From Collimonas sp. OK242 (lineage in GTDB: Bacteria; Pseudomonadota; Gammaproteobacteria; Burkholderiales; Burkholderiaceae_D), in contig NZ_FNOR01000013.1 in NCBI RefSeq assembly GCF_900107095.1, forward strand, positions 115,984 through 179,983: a DNA stretch of 64,000 bases, given 5' to 3'. The notes under the pieces are model-generated. The model saw only the letters and a program-made list of their open reading frames with translations, had not been told where the DNA came from and made no database searches. How positions within the stretch are numbered: position 1 is the first letter of the stretch; every line of letters starts with the position of its first letter. A program made the translations under genes and the position numbers. Shown piece by piece: positions 20,138 to 30,181 of this stretch.

Positions 20138-20770
20138 TCAGTTGAACAGTTCGAGAATCGCGCTGGTAGTACGGATTTCTGCGACCGCATCGGATATGCC
20201 GGTCAATACCGCCCGATGCAGATCCTTGTGACTGATCACGCTGCCGTCCCAGCTTTCAATATCGCGGGTGGCGCTGGCATCGCTGGCGACGATGACTTTA
20301 TGGCCGTTGGCAACGCCGTCGAAAGCCGAAGCAGCGACGCAATTGTTGGTCATCAAGCCGCTGACGATCAGTGTCTTGATACCCTTTGCCAGTAATTGCT
20401 GCTGCAAACCGGTGCCGGCAAAAGAGCTCGCGAAAAGCTTGCGGACGGTCGAATGATGCGCAGCGCGTTGCACTTCGGGATGGATTTCAGCCATCACGGT
20501 GTCTTGCGTGAACAATGGCCGCGCAGCCGGACTCCATTGTTGGATATGAAACACCGGCATGCCATGCCGGTCGGCCAGCGAAATCAGGCGATTGGCGTTG
20601 CGCAGCACCAGCATGCCGTCGGGAATCGGTAATTGGCCGTCAAAATATTCATTTTGGATATCAATCACCAGCAAGGCGGTCGACTTTGGATCGAGACTGG
20701 TGCTGGGGGCGGCGCCGACGATGGTGCGGATGGTTGGATTGCCGTGCAGTTTGCTAGCCGAGGTGGTCAT
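20138..20770 (-). CDS. Isochorismatase-family cysteine hydrolase
   Basis: The 210-residue product belongs to the isochorismatase-like hydrolases. The catalytic Asp lies in ALLVIDIQNEYFDG (about residue 36) and the nucleophilic Cys in IVSGLMTNNCVAASA (about 140), with a lysine in LAKGIKTLI between them; cis-peptide SGLMT and TNNC are typical. Such enzymes hydrolyse amides such as nicotinamide, ureidoacrylate or N-carbamoyl compounds; I cannot assign the substrate. The ATG at 20770 has AGGAG-like AAGGAGCC upstream and was preferred to the frame start at 20845. Confidence 0.88.
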   Translation of the reverse strand: MTTSASKLHGNPTIRTIVGAAPSTSLDPKSTALLVIDIQNEYFDGQLPIPDGMLVLRNANRLISLADRHGMPVFHIQQWSPAARPLFTQDTVMAEIHPEVQRAAHHSTVRKLFASSFAGTGLQQQLLAKGIKTLIVSGLMTNNCVAASAFDGVANGHKVIVASDASATRDIESWDGSVISHKDLHRAVLTGISDAVAEIRTTSAILELFN

Positions 20771-21000
20771 GTGAGGCTCCTTGTTGTGATCTGGAGTAGA
20801 CAGCTTAAGCCCGCAGCCGGGCAGGGAACAGCAGGCTGGCGACACATGATTTGTGCTGGATTAGCACAAATGCCGGAATGGTATACATCGCGTAAATTGA
20901 CTCGGCAAATAGGGGGAAGACTAAATTCAGACTATAATTAGTCCACCCGGTTATAGCAAAGACACACGATCCGCCCGGCAACTGCGTAAGGAGCCCAGCA

Positions 21001-21273
21001 ATGAAATTCTCGACTCAAGTCAAACCGATCAGCTATCTCAAGAGCCATGCAGCCGAGATCGTCAAAGAGATCACGGAGACCCGCGAGCCCATGCTTATCA
21101 CTCAATACGGCGAAGCAAAACTTGTCGTGATGGATGTACGTTCATATGAGGAACATGAGGAGACCCTGTCGCTGCTGAAGATTCTGGCACTCGGCAACCG
21201 TGAGATTGAACAAGGACAAATCCGTACAGCGGCAGACGTATTTGCGGAACTGGACAAAGAAGATGCTCAATGA
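21001..21273 (+). CDS. Phd/YefM-type antitoxin
   Basis: The 90-residue product has the Phd/YefM pattern: an N-terminal DNA-binding fold with KPISYLKSHAAEIVKEI, the strand motif EPMLITQYGEAKLVVM and YEEHEETLSLLKIL, followed by a charged C-terminal tail expected to neutralise the toxin. It has an AAGGAGCCC ribosome site. Its TGA overlaps the toxin ATG (4-base overlap), the usual coupled arrangement. It would repress its own promoter; this lies in the 230-base divergent region before it. Confidence 0.92.
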   Translation: MKFSTQVKPISYLKSHAAEIVKEITETREPMLITQYGEAKLVVMDVRSYEEHEETLSLLKILALGNREIEQGQIRTAADVFAELDKEDAQ

Positions 21274-21596
21274 GCTTTCAAGTCGTTTTTCTGCGCTCGG
21301 CGGAGCTGGATTTGAAGGAATTGAAAACCTACATCACCAATAATTTTGGCCAGGAAGCGTGGCGGGTCAGTTATGGCAAACTCAAGGAATCCGTGAATAG
21401 CCTTGGAGCTTTCCCCCTCAAGGGAAACGTGCCGGAAGAAATTCAGAGCTTGAACCTCACCCAATATCGGCAAGTTATATCTGGCATGAACCGAATCATT
21501 TATGAAATCCGCCAAGAAACCATCTTTATCCACATTATTTGCGATACCCGTAAGGACATGAGATCACTGCTGACAAAGAGACTGCTGAGAGTCTAA
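21270..21596 (+). CDS. RelE/ParE-family toxin
   Basis: The 108-residue product fits the RelE/ParE fold: VVFLRSAELDLKELKTYI at the N-terminus, NVPEEIQSLNLTQYRQVISG in the middle and NRIIYEIRQETIFIHIICDTRKDM near the end, where arginines and an IRQETIFIHII strand are typical. Whether it cleaves mRNA (RelE) or poisons gyrase (ParE) cannot be told; the sequence reads slightly more ParE-like. It is translationally coupled to the antitoxin. The pair sits alone between housekeeping genes. Confidence 0.9.
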   Translation: MSFQVVFLRSAELDLKELKTYITNNFGQEAWRVSYGKLKESVNSLGAFPLKGNVPEEIQSLNLTQYRQVISGMNRIIYEIRQETIFIHIICDTRKDMRSLLTKRLLRV

Positions 21597-21619
21597 CCTC
21601 AGCTTCTCTTCCTCGTCCC

Positions 21620-22087
21620 TCAATCCGCCAATGGCAACGGACTGGACGGCTTGATCTCTTCCAGGCACACCATCGACCGCACGCCGGCCACTCCCGGCAC
21701 CTGCATCAAACGATCGGTCAGGAACGCCGACAGCGACTTCAGGTCGCTGGCCGCCACCTTCAGCAAATAATCGAAATCCCCTGAAATCGTATAGCACTCC
21801 AGGATTTCCGGAAACAGGCGGATCGCCTTTTCCAGCTTGCGCACCTGCTTGAACTGTTCGCGCGCAATGTTCAGGTTAACAAAGGCAACCACGCCAAGGC
21901 CGATGGCAGCCGGTTCCACTTGCGCCGCATAGCCGCGGATGATGCCCTCTTTCTCCAGCCGCTGCACCCGCCGATAGCACTGCGGCGGCGACAAATTGAC
22001 TTGCTCGGACAGCTCCACATTCGAAGCGCGCCCGTTAGCCTGCAAAGTCCGCAGCAAAATACGGTCATAACGATCCAGTTTTTCCAT
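21620..22087 (-). CDS. Lrp/AsnC family transcriptional regulator
   Basis: The 155-residue product has the AsnC-type helix-turn-helix (LDRYDRILLRTLQANGRAS, VELSEQVNLSPPQCYRRVQRLE, residues 3-50) and the RAM ligand-binding domain (GDFDYLLKVAASDLKSL). A GGAGAGTGGG site lies before the ATG at 22087; the frame start at 22213 lacks support. It is divergent from an ornithine aminotransferase operon across 276 bases, so it probably controls it in response to an amino acid such as ornithine, arginine or citrulline. Confidence 0.93.
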   Translation of the reverse strand: MEKLDRYDRILLRTLQANGRASNVELSEQVNLSPPQCYRRVQRLEKEGIIRGYAAQVEPAAIGLGVVAFVNLNIAREQFKQVRKLEKAIRLFPEILECYTISGDFDYLLKVAASDLKSLSAFLTDRLMQVPGVAGVRSMVCLEEIKPSSPLPLAD

Positions 22088-22363
22088 CCCACTCTCCTTC
22101 CATGCACGATTCGTGCAGATTACATCCAATTGATGATCAATTATGCAAAAATATTTCCAGTGCTTGTGATTATCATGTAGCCAGATGCAACAGCATCGCA
22201 TTAAACCTTGCATTAAGCCTATAAATACAGCATTTTGCAGCCACCTCTAAGCGTCTCAGCCAGCATCCGGCAGCGGACAAGATGTCATCGGAATCTCGGC
22301 CTATCGACCGATCGTCCATTGCCTCGGCCAGGTTCTTAGAAGTGGCCTCACCAGGAGCAGACC

Positions 22364-23602
22364 ATGAAGAATCATGCAATAACTCTCGAAGACCGCTATT
22401 GCGCGCACAACTATGAACCGTTGCCGGTAGTACTCAGCAGCGGCAAAGGGATCTGGTTGTGGGATCAGGACGGCAAACGTTACATGGACATGATGTCGGC
22501 CTATTCCGCCGTGAGTTTCGGCCATGGCCACCCTGCTCTGGTGGCGGCGTTGAGCAAACAGGCCAGCCAGCTGGCGGTCGTCTCCAGGGCGTTTTATAGC
22601 GACCAGCTGGGGCCCTTCCTGCAGCTGCTCTGCGAAATGACCGGCATGCCGAAAGCGCTGCCGATGAACAGCGGCGCGGAGGCCGTGGAAACGGCCATCA
22701 AGGCGGCCCGCAAATGGGGATACAAAGTAAAAGGCATTGCCGACCAGACTGCCGAAATCATCGTTTGCCGCGGCAATTTCGCCGGCCGCACCACCACTAT
22801 CGTCGGCTTCTCGTCGGAAGCCCAGTATCGCGACGGTTTCGGACCGTTTTCCGGCGGCTTCGTCAGCGTGCCGTTCGGCGACGCCGCTGCGCTGGAAGCG
22901 GCCATTACCCCGCGCACCGCAGCCTTCCTGGTGGAGCCGATCCAGGGCGAAGCCGGCATCATCGTGCCGCCCGAAGGCTATCTAGCAAAGTGCCGCGAAA
23001 TCTGCGACCGCCACAATGTGTTGCTGATTTGCGACGAAGTGCAAACCGGCCTCGGCCGCACCGGCCGCCTGCTGGCCAGCGATCACGACGGCATCAAGCC
23101 GGACGGTTTGATTCTGGGCAAAGCACTCGGCGGCGGCCTGCTGCCGGTATCGGCATTTTTGGCCAGGGAAGATCTGATGGCGGTATTCACGCCTGGCGAC
23201 CACGGCAGCACCTTCGGCGGCAACCCGCTGTCGGCCGCTGTCGGCCATGCCGCATTGCGCTTGTTGCGTGACGAAAAGCTGGCAGACAACGCACAGTACA
23301 TGGGTGAGCGCTTACTGACCGGGTTGCGCGCAATACAGCATCCGGCTATCCGGCAGGTTCGCGGCAAAGGCCTGTTGATCGGCATGGATCTCGATCCGAG
23401 CTTCATTTCTGCACGCGAATTTTGCGAGCGCCTGATGCTGCAAGGGATCTTGTCGAAGGATACACACGACACGGTTGTGCGCTTTGCGCCGCCGCTGATC
23501 ATTACCGCCAGTGATATCGACGCAGCATTGGAAGCGATCAGACATACATTTTCAACTTTATCTTCACCACCCGCCCACCTGACCGAAAGGAGCTACGCAT
23601 GA
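22364..23602 (+). CDS. rocD: Ornithine-oxo-acid aminotransferase
   Basis: The 412-residue class III PLP aminotransferase converts ornithine and 2-oxoglutarate to glutamate semialdehyde and glutamate. The N-terminus (YCAHNYEPLPVVLSSGKG, MDMMSAYSAVSFGHGHP) is the OAT-specific pattern. LICDEVQTGLGRTGRLLA carries the PLP-pairing Asp, and LILGKALGGGLLPVSAFLA carries the Schiff-base lysine near residue 252. Length is normal. The stop overlaps the next gene's ATG by 4 bases. It lies divergent from an Lrp regulator, which fits an arginine/ornithine catabolic operon. Confidence 0.94.
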   Translation: MKNHAITLEDRYCAHNYEPLPVVLSSGKGIWLWDQDGKRYMDMMSAYSAVSFGHGHPALVAALSKQASQLAVVSRAFYSDQLGPFLQLLCEMTGMPKALPMNSGAEAVETAIKAARKWGYKVKGIADQTAEIIVCRGNFAGRTTTIVGFSSEAQYRDGFGPFSGGFVSVPFGDAAALEAAITPRTAAFLVEPIQGEAGIIVPPEGYLAKCREICDRHNVLLICDEVQTGLGRTGRLLASDHDGIKPDGLILGKALGGGLLPVSAFLAREDLMAVFTPGDHGSTFGGNPLSAAVGHAALRLLRDEKLADNAQYMGERLLTGLRAIQHPAIRQVRGKGLLIGMDLDPSFISAREFCERLMLQGILSKDTHDTVVRFAPPLIITASDIDAALEAIRHTFSTLSSPPAHLTERSYA

Positions 23603-24477
23603 CCGAGCACTTGCTGGACCATACCGCGGAGGACACATTCCTGATGTGCGCTCCAGACCATTTTGAAGTTTCCTACGTCATTAATCCGTGGATGGCAGGC
23701 AATATTGCGCATGGCAACCGTAATGTCGCCATGCATCAGTGGCTGGCGCTGGTGGAAGCTATCGGACAAGTAGCGAAAATCAAGATGATGCCGGCCATGC
23801 CTGGCGTTCCTGATCTGGTGTTTACCGCCAATGCCGGTGTGGTGCTGGGCAATAAAGTGGTGCTCTCGCGCTTCCGCCATGTCGAACGGCAAGCCGAGGA
23901 AGTCTATTTCGACGCCGCGTTCACCGCCCATGGTTTCGAGGTGCTGACCTTGCCGCCGGAACTGCCTTTCGAAGGCGCCGGCGACGCCTTGATGGATCGC
24001 AGCGAAAACCTGCTGTGGTTCGGTCACGGCCATCGTTCGGATATCGCCTGCGCCACTCGCTTGTCGGAATTGCTGGACATCGAAGTGCAGCCGTTGAAGC
24101 TGGTCGATGCGCGCTTTTATCACCTGGATACCTGCTTCTGTCCTCTCGCCGGCGGCTACGTGATGTATTTCCCGGAAGCGTTCGATGCAGCTTCGCAAGC
24201 CGAGATCACGGCCCGTGTTCCCGCTGACAAGCGGATCATCGTCAGCAGCGAAGATGCCCTGCATTTTGCTTGCAATACCGTCAACTCCGGTCGCCATATC
24301 TTCCTGAACCAGGCATCCGATGCCCTGGTCGCGCAACTGCAAGCGCACGGCTTTGTTGTGCATCAGACAGCATTGACCGAATTCCTCAAGGCTGGCGGCG
24401 CAGCAAAATGCCTCACCTTGAAGCTCAATGAACCACATCGTAGCGCTGTGCAGGCAGCTCATCAGGAAGCTGCGTAA
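23599..24477 (+). CDS. Amidinotransferase-fold hydrolase (DDAH/citrulline hydrolase-like)
   Basis: The 292-residue product has the guanidino-modifying alpha/beta-propeller pattern: PDLVFTANAGVVLGNKVVLSRF, acidic substrate motif PFEGAGDALMD, catalytic histidine in FYHLDTCFCPLAGG (about residue 173) and the C-terminal nucleophile in GGAAKCLTLKLNEPH (Cys about 274). Such enzymes hydrolyse methylarginine, arginine or citrulline. Because it is coupled by a 4-base overlap to ornithine aminotransferase, a reaction that yields ornithine or feeds it (for example citrulline hydrolysis, CtlX-like) is the most sensible inference; DDAH activity remains possible. Confidence 0.85.
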   Translation: MTEHLLDHTAEDTFLMCAPDHFEVSYVINPWMAGNIAHGNRNVAMHQWLALVEAIGQVAKIKMMPAMPGVPDLVFTANAGVVLGNKVVLSRFRHVERQAEEVYFDAAFTAHGFEVLTLPPELPFEGAGDALMDRSENLLWFGHGHRSDIACATRLSELLDIEVQPLKLVDARFYHLDTCFCPLAGGYVMYFPEAFDAASQAEITARVPADKRIIVSSEDALHFACNTVNSGRHIFLNQASDALVAQLQAHGFVVHQTALTEFLKAGGAAKCLTLKLNEPHRSAVQAAHQEAA

Positions 24478-24513
24478 TCAGCTAAGGACCATACGCAAGC
24501 CCTTGATTTAACG

Positions 24514-24572
24514 TATAATTTCTGGCATTGCCCGTGCAAACAACCCGGCGCTATCGGCGACCGGGTTTTTTG
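24514..24572 (+). promoter_or_regulatory. metH leader with TATAAT and an intrinsic-terminator hairpin
   Basis: A perfect TATAAT lies at 24514-24519, without a clear -35 partner at the right spacing. From 24540 a hairpin forms: AACCCGG pairs with CCGGGTT, with an inner CGC/GCG step, and is followed by a run of T. It is 25 bases upstream of the metH ATG. It may end the transcript of the upstream hydrolase gene, or act as an attenuator of metH if transcription starts at the TATAAT. I do not recognise a riboswitch here. Confidence 0.5.
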
Positions 24573-24597
24573 CGTTCTTACCGACCAGAGTACGCCA

Positions 24598-27500
24598 ATG
24601 ACGCCTTCCGCATCCGCACCAACTTCGACCGCCGCTTCGACTACTGCCTTGAGCACCGAAGCCCGCCTGCGCCAGCTGCTGGCGCAACGCATCCTGATCC
24701 TGGACGGCGCGATGGGCACCATGATCCAGCAATACAAGCTGACGGAAGAAGGCTATCGCGGCGGCCCCAACGGCCGTTTCATCGACTTTACCGGCCCCGG
24801 CCGCGAGTTGTTCGTCAAGGGCAATAACGAGCTGCTGTCGCTGACCCAGCCGCATATCATCAGCGCCATCCACGAGGAATATCTGGCGGCCGGCGCCGAT
24901 CTGATCGAAAGCAATACCTTCGGCGCCACCACCGTGGCCCAGGACGATTACCATATGGCGCATCTGGCCTATGAGATGAACGTCGCCTCGGCGCGGCTGG
25001 CGCGTGCCGCCTGCAACAAATATTCGACGCCGGACAAGCCGCGCTTCGTCGCCGGCGCACTCGGACCGACACCGAAAACCGCGTCGATCTCACCGGACGT
25101 AAATGATCCGGCGGCGCGCAATGTCACCTTCGACCAGCTGGTTGCGTCGTATCTGGAACAGACCCGCGGCCTGGTGGAAGGCGGCGCCGATGTGCTGCTG
25201 GTCGAAACCATTTTCGACACCTTGAATTGCAAGGCAGCGCTGTTCGCCATCGATACCTTCTTTGAAGAGTCTGGCCTGCGTCTGCCGATCATGATTTCCG
25301 GCACCGTGACCGACGCCTCCGGACGCATCCTGTCGGGACAGACCGTACCGGCATTCTGGAATTCGATCCGCCACGCCAAGCCGCTGACGGTCGGCCTCAA
25401 CTGCGCACTCGGTGCGGCATTGATGCGGCCTTACGCCGAAGAGTTGTCGAAAATTGCCGATACCTTCGTCTGTATTTATCCCAACGCCGGCCTGCCCAAT
25501 CCGATGAGCGACACCGGTTTCGATGAAACCCCGGACGTGACTTCGTCGCTGCTCAAGGATTTCGCCGAGAGCGGCTTCGTCAACATCGCCGGCGGCTGCT
25601 GCGGCACCACGCCGCCGCATATCAAGGCGATTGCCGACACCGTCGCCAACATTGCGCCGCGCATCGTTCCGGAAAGCACGCACGAGATGCGCCTGTCGGG
25701 GTTGGAGCCATTCACCATCGACGACAACTCGCTGTTCGTCAACGTCGGTGAACGCACCAACGTCACCGGTTCCAAGGCTTTCGCAAGGCTGATCCTCAAC
25801 GAGCAATACGACGAAGCATTGGCGGTAGCGCGCCAGCAAGTTGAAAACGGCGCGCAAGTCATCGATATCAACATGGATGAAGCGATGCTGGATTCGGTGG
25901 CGGCGATGCAGCGCTTCCTCAACCTGATCGCCTCCGAACCGGATATCGCGCGGGTGCCGATCATGATCGACTCGTCCAAATGGTCGGTGATCGAAGCGGG
26001 CCTGAAATGCGTGCAAGGCAAGGCCGTCGTCAACTCGATTTCGATGAAAGAAGGCGAACCGGAATTCCTGCGCCAGGCCAAATTGTGCCGCCGCTACGGC
26101 GCGGCCGTGATCGTCATGGCCTTCGATGAAAAAGGCCAGGCCGACACCTACGAACGCAAGATCGAAATTTGCGAGCGCGCCTACCGCTTGCTGGTCGATC
26201 AGATCGGCTTCCCGCCGGAAGACATCATCTTCGATCCGAACATTTTCGCGATTGCGACCGGCATCGAAGAGCACAACAATTACGCAGTCGATTTCATCAA
26301 CGCCACCCGCTGGATTCGCGAGAATCTCCCTTACGCCAAGATCAGCGGCGGCGTCTCCAACGTCAGTTTCAGCTTCCGCGGCAACGATCCGGCGCGTGAA
26401 GCAATCCACACGGTGTTCCTGTATCACGCGATCAAAGCCGGCATGACCATGGGCATCGTCAACGCCGGCATGATGGGTGTATACGACAATCTGTCGGCCG
26501 AGTTGCGCGAACGGGTCGAAGACGTGGTGTTGAACCGGCGTGAAGACGCGACCGAACGCATGATCGAAATCGCCTCGACCTTGAAGGCCGGCGACAAGAA
26601 GGAAGAAGCAACGCTGGAATGGCGCAGCGGCACCGTGCAGCAGCGCTTGGCGCACGCACTGGTGCAAGGCATCACGCAATGGATCGTGGAAGATACCGAG
26701 GAAGCCCGCCAGGAATTGCTGGGCAACGGCGGAAGGCCGATCCATGTGATCGAAGGGCCGCTGATGGATGGCATGAACATCGTCGGCGACCTGTTCGGCC
26801 AGGGCAAGATGTTCTTGCCGCAGGTGGTCAAATCGGCGCGCGTGATGAAGCAGGCGGTGGCCCACCTGATTCCCTATATCGAAGAAGAAAAGCGCCTGCA
26901 CGAAGAGCTGACCGGCATCGCCGCCAAACCCAAAGGCAAAATCGTGATCGCCACGGTCAAGGGCGATGTGCATGACATCGGCAAGAACATCGTGTCGGTG
27001 GTCTTGCAGTGTAATAATTTCGAAGTGGTCAACATGGGCGTGATGGTGCCATGCTCGGAAATCCTGGCCATGGCGAAAGCGGAGAATGCCGACATCATCG
27101 GCTTGAGCGGCTTGATTACGCCATCGCTGGAAGAAATGGCGCACGTCGCCAAGGAAATGCAGCGCGATCCGTATTTCCGCAGCGTCAAGATGCCTCTGCT
27201 GATCGGCGGCGCGACGACCAGCCGCGCCCACACCGCAGTCAAGATTGCACCGAATTACGATGGCCCGGTGGTCTACGTACCCGATGCGTCGCGTTCGGTA
27301 TCCGTGGCGCAGTCCTTGCTGACGCCCGAGCAACGCGATCAGTACATAGACGACATCGCGCTCGATTACGAACGGATACGCGAACAGCACGCTAACAAGA
27401 AGGCGGTGCCGCTGCTGACATTGGCGGCCGCCCGCGAGAATCGCGCGCGGCTGCAGTTTGCGCCGGTCAAACCTAAATTCATCGGTCGCCGCGTGTTCAA

Positions 27501-28383
27501 GAACGTCGACCTGGGCACACTGGCGCGTTACATCGACTGGGGTCCTTTCTTCCAGACCTGGGATCTGGCCGGTCCGTATCCCGCCATTCTCAAAGATGAA
27601 GTGGTGGGTGAAGCTGCCAGCAAGGTATTCGAAGAAGGCCAGGCGCTGCTGAAGAAACTGATCGACGGCCGCTGGCTGACTGCCAATGGCGTCATCGCGC
27701 TGATGCCGGCCAATACGGTGAATGACGACGATATCGAAATCTATACCGACGAAACCCGCAGCAAAGTCGCGTTTACTTACTACGGCATGCGCCAGCAAAC
27801 CGTGAAGCCGGTGATCGACGGCGTTGCGCGTCCGAATCAATGCCTGTCCGATTTCATCGCGCCGAAATCTTCCGGCATCGCCGACTATATCGGTTTGTTC
27901 GCCGTCACCAGCGGCATCGGTATCGAGAAATACGAAAAACGCTTCGAAGACGCGCACGACGATTATTCGTCGATCATGCTGAAGTCGCTGGCGGATCGCC
28001 TGGCGGAAGCTTTCGCCGAATACCTGCACGAGCGGGTGCGCAAGGATCTGTGGGGTTACGTTCCGGACGAAAACTTGTCCAACGAAGCCTTGATCAAGGA
28101 AAGCTACAGCGGCATCCGCCCTGCTCCCGGTTATCCGGCCTGCCCGGAACACACGGTCAAGGCTGACATGTTCAAGCTCTTGCAGTGCGACGAAATCGGC
28201 ATGCTGCTCACCGATTCCTTCGCCATGTTCCCGGGTGCTGCCGTGTCGGGCTTTTATTTTGCCCATCCTGAATCGAAGTATTTCGTGGTCGGCAAGGTGG
28301 GCGACGACCAGGTCAGCGATATGGCGGCCCGGCGCGATGTCAGCAAGGACGATGTCGAGCGCTGGCTGGCGCCGAATTTGTAA
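24598..28383 (+). CDS. metH: Cobalamin-dependent methionine synthase MetH
   Basis: MetH moves the methyl group of methyltetrahydrofolate to homocysteine through B12. The 1261-residue product has all four modules: the homocysteine domain with zinc ligands in VGLNCALGA (about 265) and [13 protein letters not shown] (about 331); the pterin-binding domain ([18 protein letters not shown], about 382); the B12 cap and Rossmann domain with [12 protein letters not shown] (axial histidine near 790); and the AdoMet reactivation domain ending in [15 protein letters not shown]. It is one uninterrupted full-length gene, between the ornithine genes and a purine permease, with an Ala/Thr/Ser-rich N-terminal extension of about 20 residues. 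Confidence 0.97.
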   Translation: MTPSASAPTSTAASTTALSTEARLRQLLAQRILILDGAMGTMIQQYKLTEEGYRGGPNGRFIDFTGPGRELFVKGNNELLSLTQPHIISAIHEEYLAAGADLIESNTFGATTVAQDDYHMAHLAYEMNVASARLARAACNKYSTPDKPRFVAGALGPTPKTASISPDVNDPAARNVTFDQLVASYLEQTRGLVEGGADVLLVETIFDTLNCKAALFAIDTFFEESGLRLPIMISGTVTDASGRILSGQTVPAFWNSIRHAKPLTVGLNCALGAALMRPYAEELSKIADTFVCIYPNAGLPNPMSDTGFDETPDVTSSLLKDFAESGFVNIAGGCCGTTPPHIKAIADTVANIAPRIVPESTHEMRLSGLEPFTIDDNSLFVNVGERTNVTGSKAFARLILNEQYDEALAVARQQVENGAQVIDINMDEAMLDSVAAMQRFLNLIASEPDIARVPIMIDSSKWSVIEAGLKCVQGKAVVNSISMKEGEPEFLRQAKLCRRYGAAVIVMAFDEKGQADTYERKIEICERAYRLLVDQIGFPPEDIIFDPNIFAIATGIEEHNNYAVDFINATRWIRENLPYAKISGGVSNVSFSFRGNDPAREAIHTVFLYHAIKAGMTMGIVNAGMMGVYDNLSAELRERVEDVVLNRREDATERMIEIASTLKAGDKKEEATLEWRSGTVQQRLAHALVQGITQWIVEDTEEARQELLGNGGRPIHVIEGPLMDGMNIVGDLFGQGKMFLPQVVKSARVMKQAVAHLIPYIEEEKRLHEELTGIAAKPKGKIVIATVKGDVHDIGKNIVSVVLQCNNFEVVNMGVMVPCSEILAMAKAENADIIGLSGLITPSLEEMAHVAKEMQRDPYFRSVKMPLLIGGATTSRAHTAVKIAPNYDGPVVYVPDASRSVSVAQSLLTPEQRDQYIDDIALDYERIREQHANKKAVPLLTLAAARENRARLQFAPVKPKFIGRRVFKNVDLGTLARYIDWGPFFQTWDLAGPYPAILKDEVVGEAASKVFEEGQALLKKLIDGRWLTANGVIALMPANTVNDDDIEIYTDETRSKVAFTYYGMRQQTVKPVIDGVARPNQCLSDFIAPKSSGIADYIGLFAVTSGIGIEKYEKRFEDAHDDYSSIMLKSLADRLAEAFAEYLHERVRKDLWGYVPDENLSNEALIKESYSGIRPAPGYPACPEHTVKADMFKLLQCDEIGMLLTDSFAMFPGAAVSGFYFAHPESKYFVVGKVGDDQVSDMAARRDVSKDDVERWLAPNL

Positions 28384-28396
28384 ATCGAACTTATAA

Positions 28397-28426
28397 AAAA
28401 GGGAGCGTTTCGAAACGCTCCCTTTT
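28397..28426. terminator. Bidirectional terminator between metH and the purine permease gene
   Basis: A perfect 30-base palindrome with A-rich left and T-rich right ends: AAAAGGGAGCGTTTC is followed by its exact complement. It lies 14 bases past the metH stop, in front of the convergent permease gene (ending at 28480). Its A/T flanks give a U-run on either strand. Confidence 0.92.
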
Positions 28427-28479
28427 CTTCATCTACGCATTTTCAACTATTCAATTTCAGCTTTTAAGCAAGCCGGTCT

Positions 28480-29781
28480 TCAGTCGCCACCCAGGTGGAT
28501 GAACTTGAACAGGAAGACCGCAGCAATAATCCAGACCATCGCAGGCACTTGCTTCGCCCGGCCGGTGAACAATTTCAACGCTGCGTATGAAATGAAGCCG
28601 AAGGCAATCCCGTTGGCAATCGAATAGGTGAACGGGATCATCAGCACGGTGATTACGGCCGGCACGCTTTCGGTGCTGTCTTCCCAGTTCAGGTGCACCA
28701 GCTCGCGCAGCATCAGGCCGGCGACATAGAACAATGCCGGCGCGGTGGCGTAAGCCGGCACGGCGCCGGCCAGCGGCGAGATGAACAGGCAAGCCAGGAA
28801 CAGGATGCCGACCGCCAGCGAGGTCAGGCCGGTGCGGCCGCCAGCCTGTACGCCGGCGGCGCTTTCTACATAAGCCGTGGTGCTGGATGTGCCCAGCAGG
28901 GTGCCGGCGACAATCGCCGTGCTGTCCGCCAGCAAAGCCTTGTTAAGACGCGCCATCTTGCCGTTGACCAGCAAGCCGGCACGGTTCGCCACGCCCATCA
29001 TGGTGCCGGTCGCATCGAACATCTCGACCAGGAAAAACACCAGCACGATGTTCAGTATCCCCATGGACAAGGCGCCCATGATGTCGAGCTTGAACAGGGT
29101 CGGCGCTATCGATGGCGGCATCGCCACCACGCCGGTGAAGGTATTGCCGCCGACCAGAAAGCTGAGTACGGTAACGGTAAGGATGCCGATCAGGATCGCG
29201 CCCTTGACCTTGAGGTGATCCAGCACCACGATCAGCAGGAAACCGACAATCGACAGTATCACCGGGATTTGGTGGAGATCGCCGATTTGCACGAAAGTGG
29301 CCGGATTGGCGACCACCAGGCCCGAGCTCTTGAGCGCGATGAAACCGAGGAACAGGCCGATGCCGGAAGTAATCGCCATCCGTATCGTGGGCGGAATGCC
29401 GTTGACGATCATGCCGCGGATGCCGACCAGGCTGACGATGATGAACAGGCAGCCGGAAATGAAGACGGCGCCCAGCGCCACTTCCCAGGAAACCCCCATG
29501 CCCTTCACCACCGCGTAGGCAAAGTAGGCGTTGAGGCCCATGCCGGGCGCCAGGGCGATCGGATAATTGGCGTACATGGCCATGATCAGGGTACCGATGG
29601 CCGCTGCCAGGCAGGTAGCGACGAACACGGCGCCCTTCGGCATGCCGGCATCGCCCAGGATGGCCGGGTTGACGAAGATGATGTAAGCCATCGTCAGGAA
29701 AGTGGTGAGTCCGGCGATCAGTTCGGTGCGGACGTCACTGCCGTTTTCTTTAAGCTTGAAAAAATTCTCGAGCAGCTGCAT
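28480..29781 (-). CDS. NCS2 family purine permease (AzgA/PbuG-like)
   Basis: The 433-residue product is a 12-14 segment inner-membrane proton symporter of the AzgA-like branch of NCS2, which takes up adenine, guanine or hypoxanthine. Visible motifs are FLTMAYIIFVNPAIL (residues 27-41), LAPGMGLNAYFAY near 80, FLVEMFDATGTMMG near 250 and LLGTSSTTAYVESAAGVQAGGRTG near 295-318. The ATG at 29781 has AAGGAG upstream and starts MQLLENFFKLKENG; the frame start at 29859 was rejected. It is divergent from the xanthine dehydrogenase operon, which supports a purine substrate. Confidence 0.92.
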   Translation of the reverse strand: MQLLENFFKLKENGSDVRTELIAGLTTFLTMAYIIFVNPAILGDAGMPKGAVFVATCLAAAIGTLIMAMYANYPIALAPGMGLNAYFAYAVVKGMGVSWEVALGAVFISGCLFIIVSLVGIRGMIVNGIPPTIRMAITSGIGLFLGFIALKSSGLVVANPATFVQIGDLHQIPVILSIVGFLLIVVLDHLKVKGAILIGILTVTVLSFLVGGNTFTGVVAMPPSIAPTLFKLDIMGALSMGILNIVLVFFLVEMFDATGTMMGVANRAGLLVNGKMARLNKALLADSTAIVAGTLLGTSSTTAYVESAAGVQAGGRTGLTSLAVGILFLACLFISPLAGAVPAYATAPALFYVAGLMLRELVHLNWEDSTESVPAVITVLMIPFTYSIANGIAFGFISYAALKLFTGRAKQVPAMVWIIAAVFLFKFIHLGGD

Positions 29782-30181
29782 TGTGTGTATCTCCTTGATT
29801 ATTGTTGTTTTTGGTTTTCTGGCTGCCGCGTTGCGCCGCCTGATGCGCAGTTCCGGCAAAGTAATGTGCTACGGGATGGGGTCACAATTATGCTCCATGG
29901 GAAATATCAATTATTCAGGCGTGATGATAACCGCTCCCGCCGCCGCATTGATAGCCCTGCAATTGCCGTCGCTAAAGATTTCACGCGCCTGAAATACATC
30001 TGGAATACTTCGAAATTATCAAATGCATCATTGATCAATCATGTCGCTCCGGCAATACTTATATTTGTCGAATGGAATTACTTATGCGTTCTCTATTCCA
30101 TTTTCAAGATACCTGACATTAACCGTATCGCTATATGGAGCCGCGGCGCAAATGCTAATCTGGGGTCATAATTAATAGACC
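29782..30181. other. Non-coding divergent region between the purine permease and xdhA
   Basis: These 400 bases hold no credible gene on either strand. The composition is more AT-rich than the flanks. The one clear element is an 8-base inverted repeat, AATGGAAT at 30071-30078 and ATTCCATT at 30095-30102, separated by 16 bases. It could be an operator for a purine regulator shared by both sides, but nothing else supports this. The structured xdhA leader follows. Confidence 0.5.

Noticed and set aside
24514..24597. SAM or SAH riboswitch before metH
   Set aside because: I looked for GATTTG, GCTTGC and GCTAAA-type motifs and for SAH-type pairing; only a simple terminator hairpin is present.
25090..28266. 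1058-codon open frame opposite metH
   Set aside because: It is a long antisense shadow of a high-GC gene; its translation has no recognisable domain while the other strand is a full MetH.
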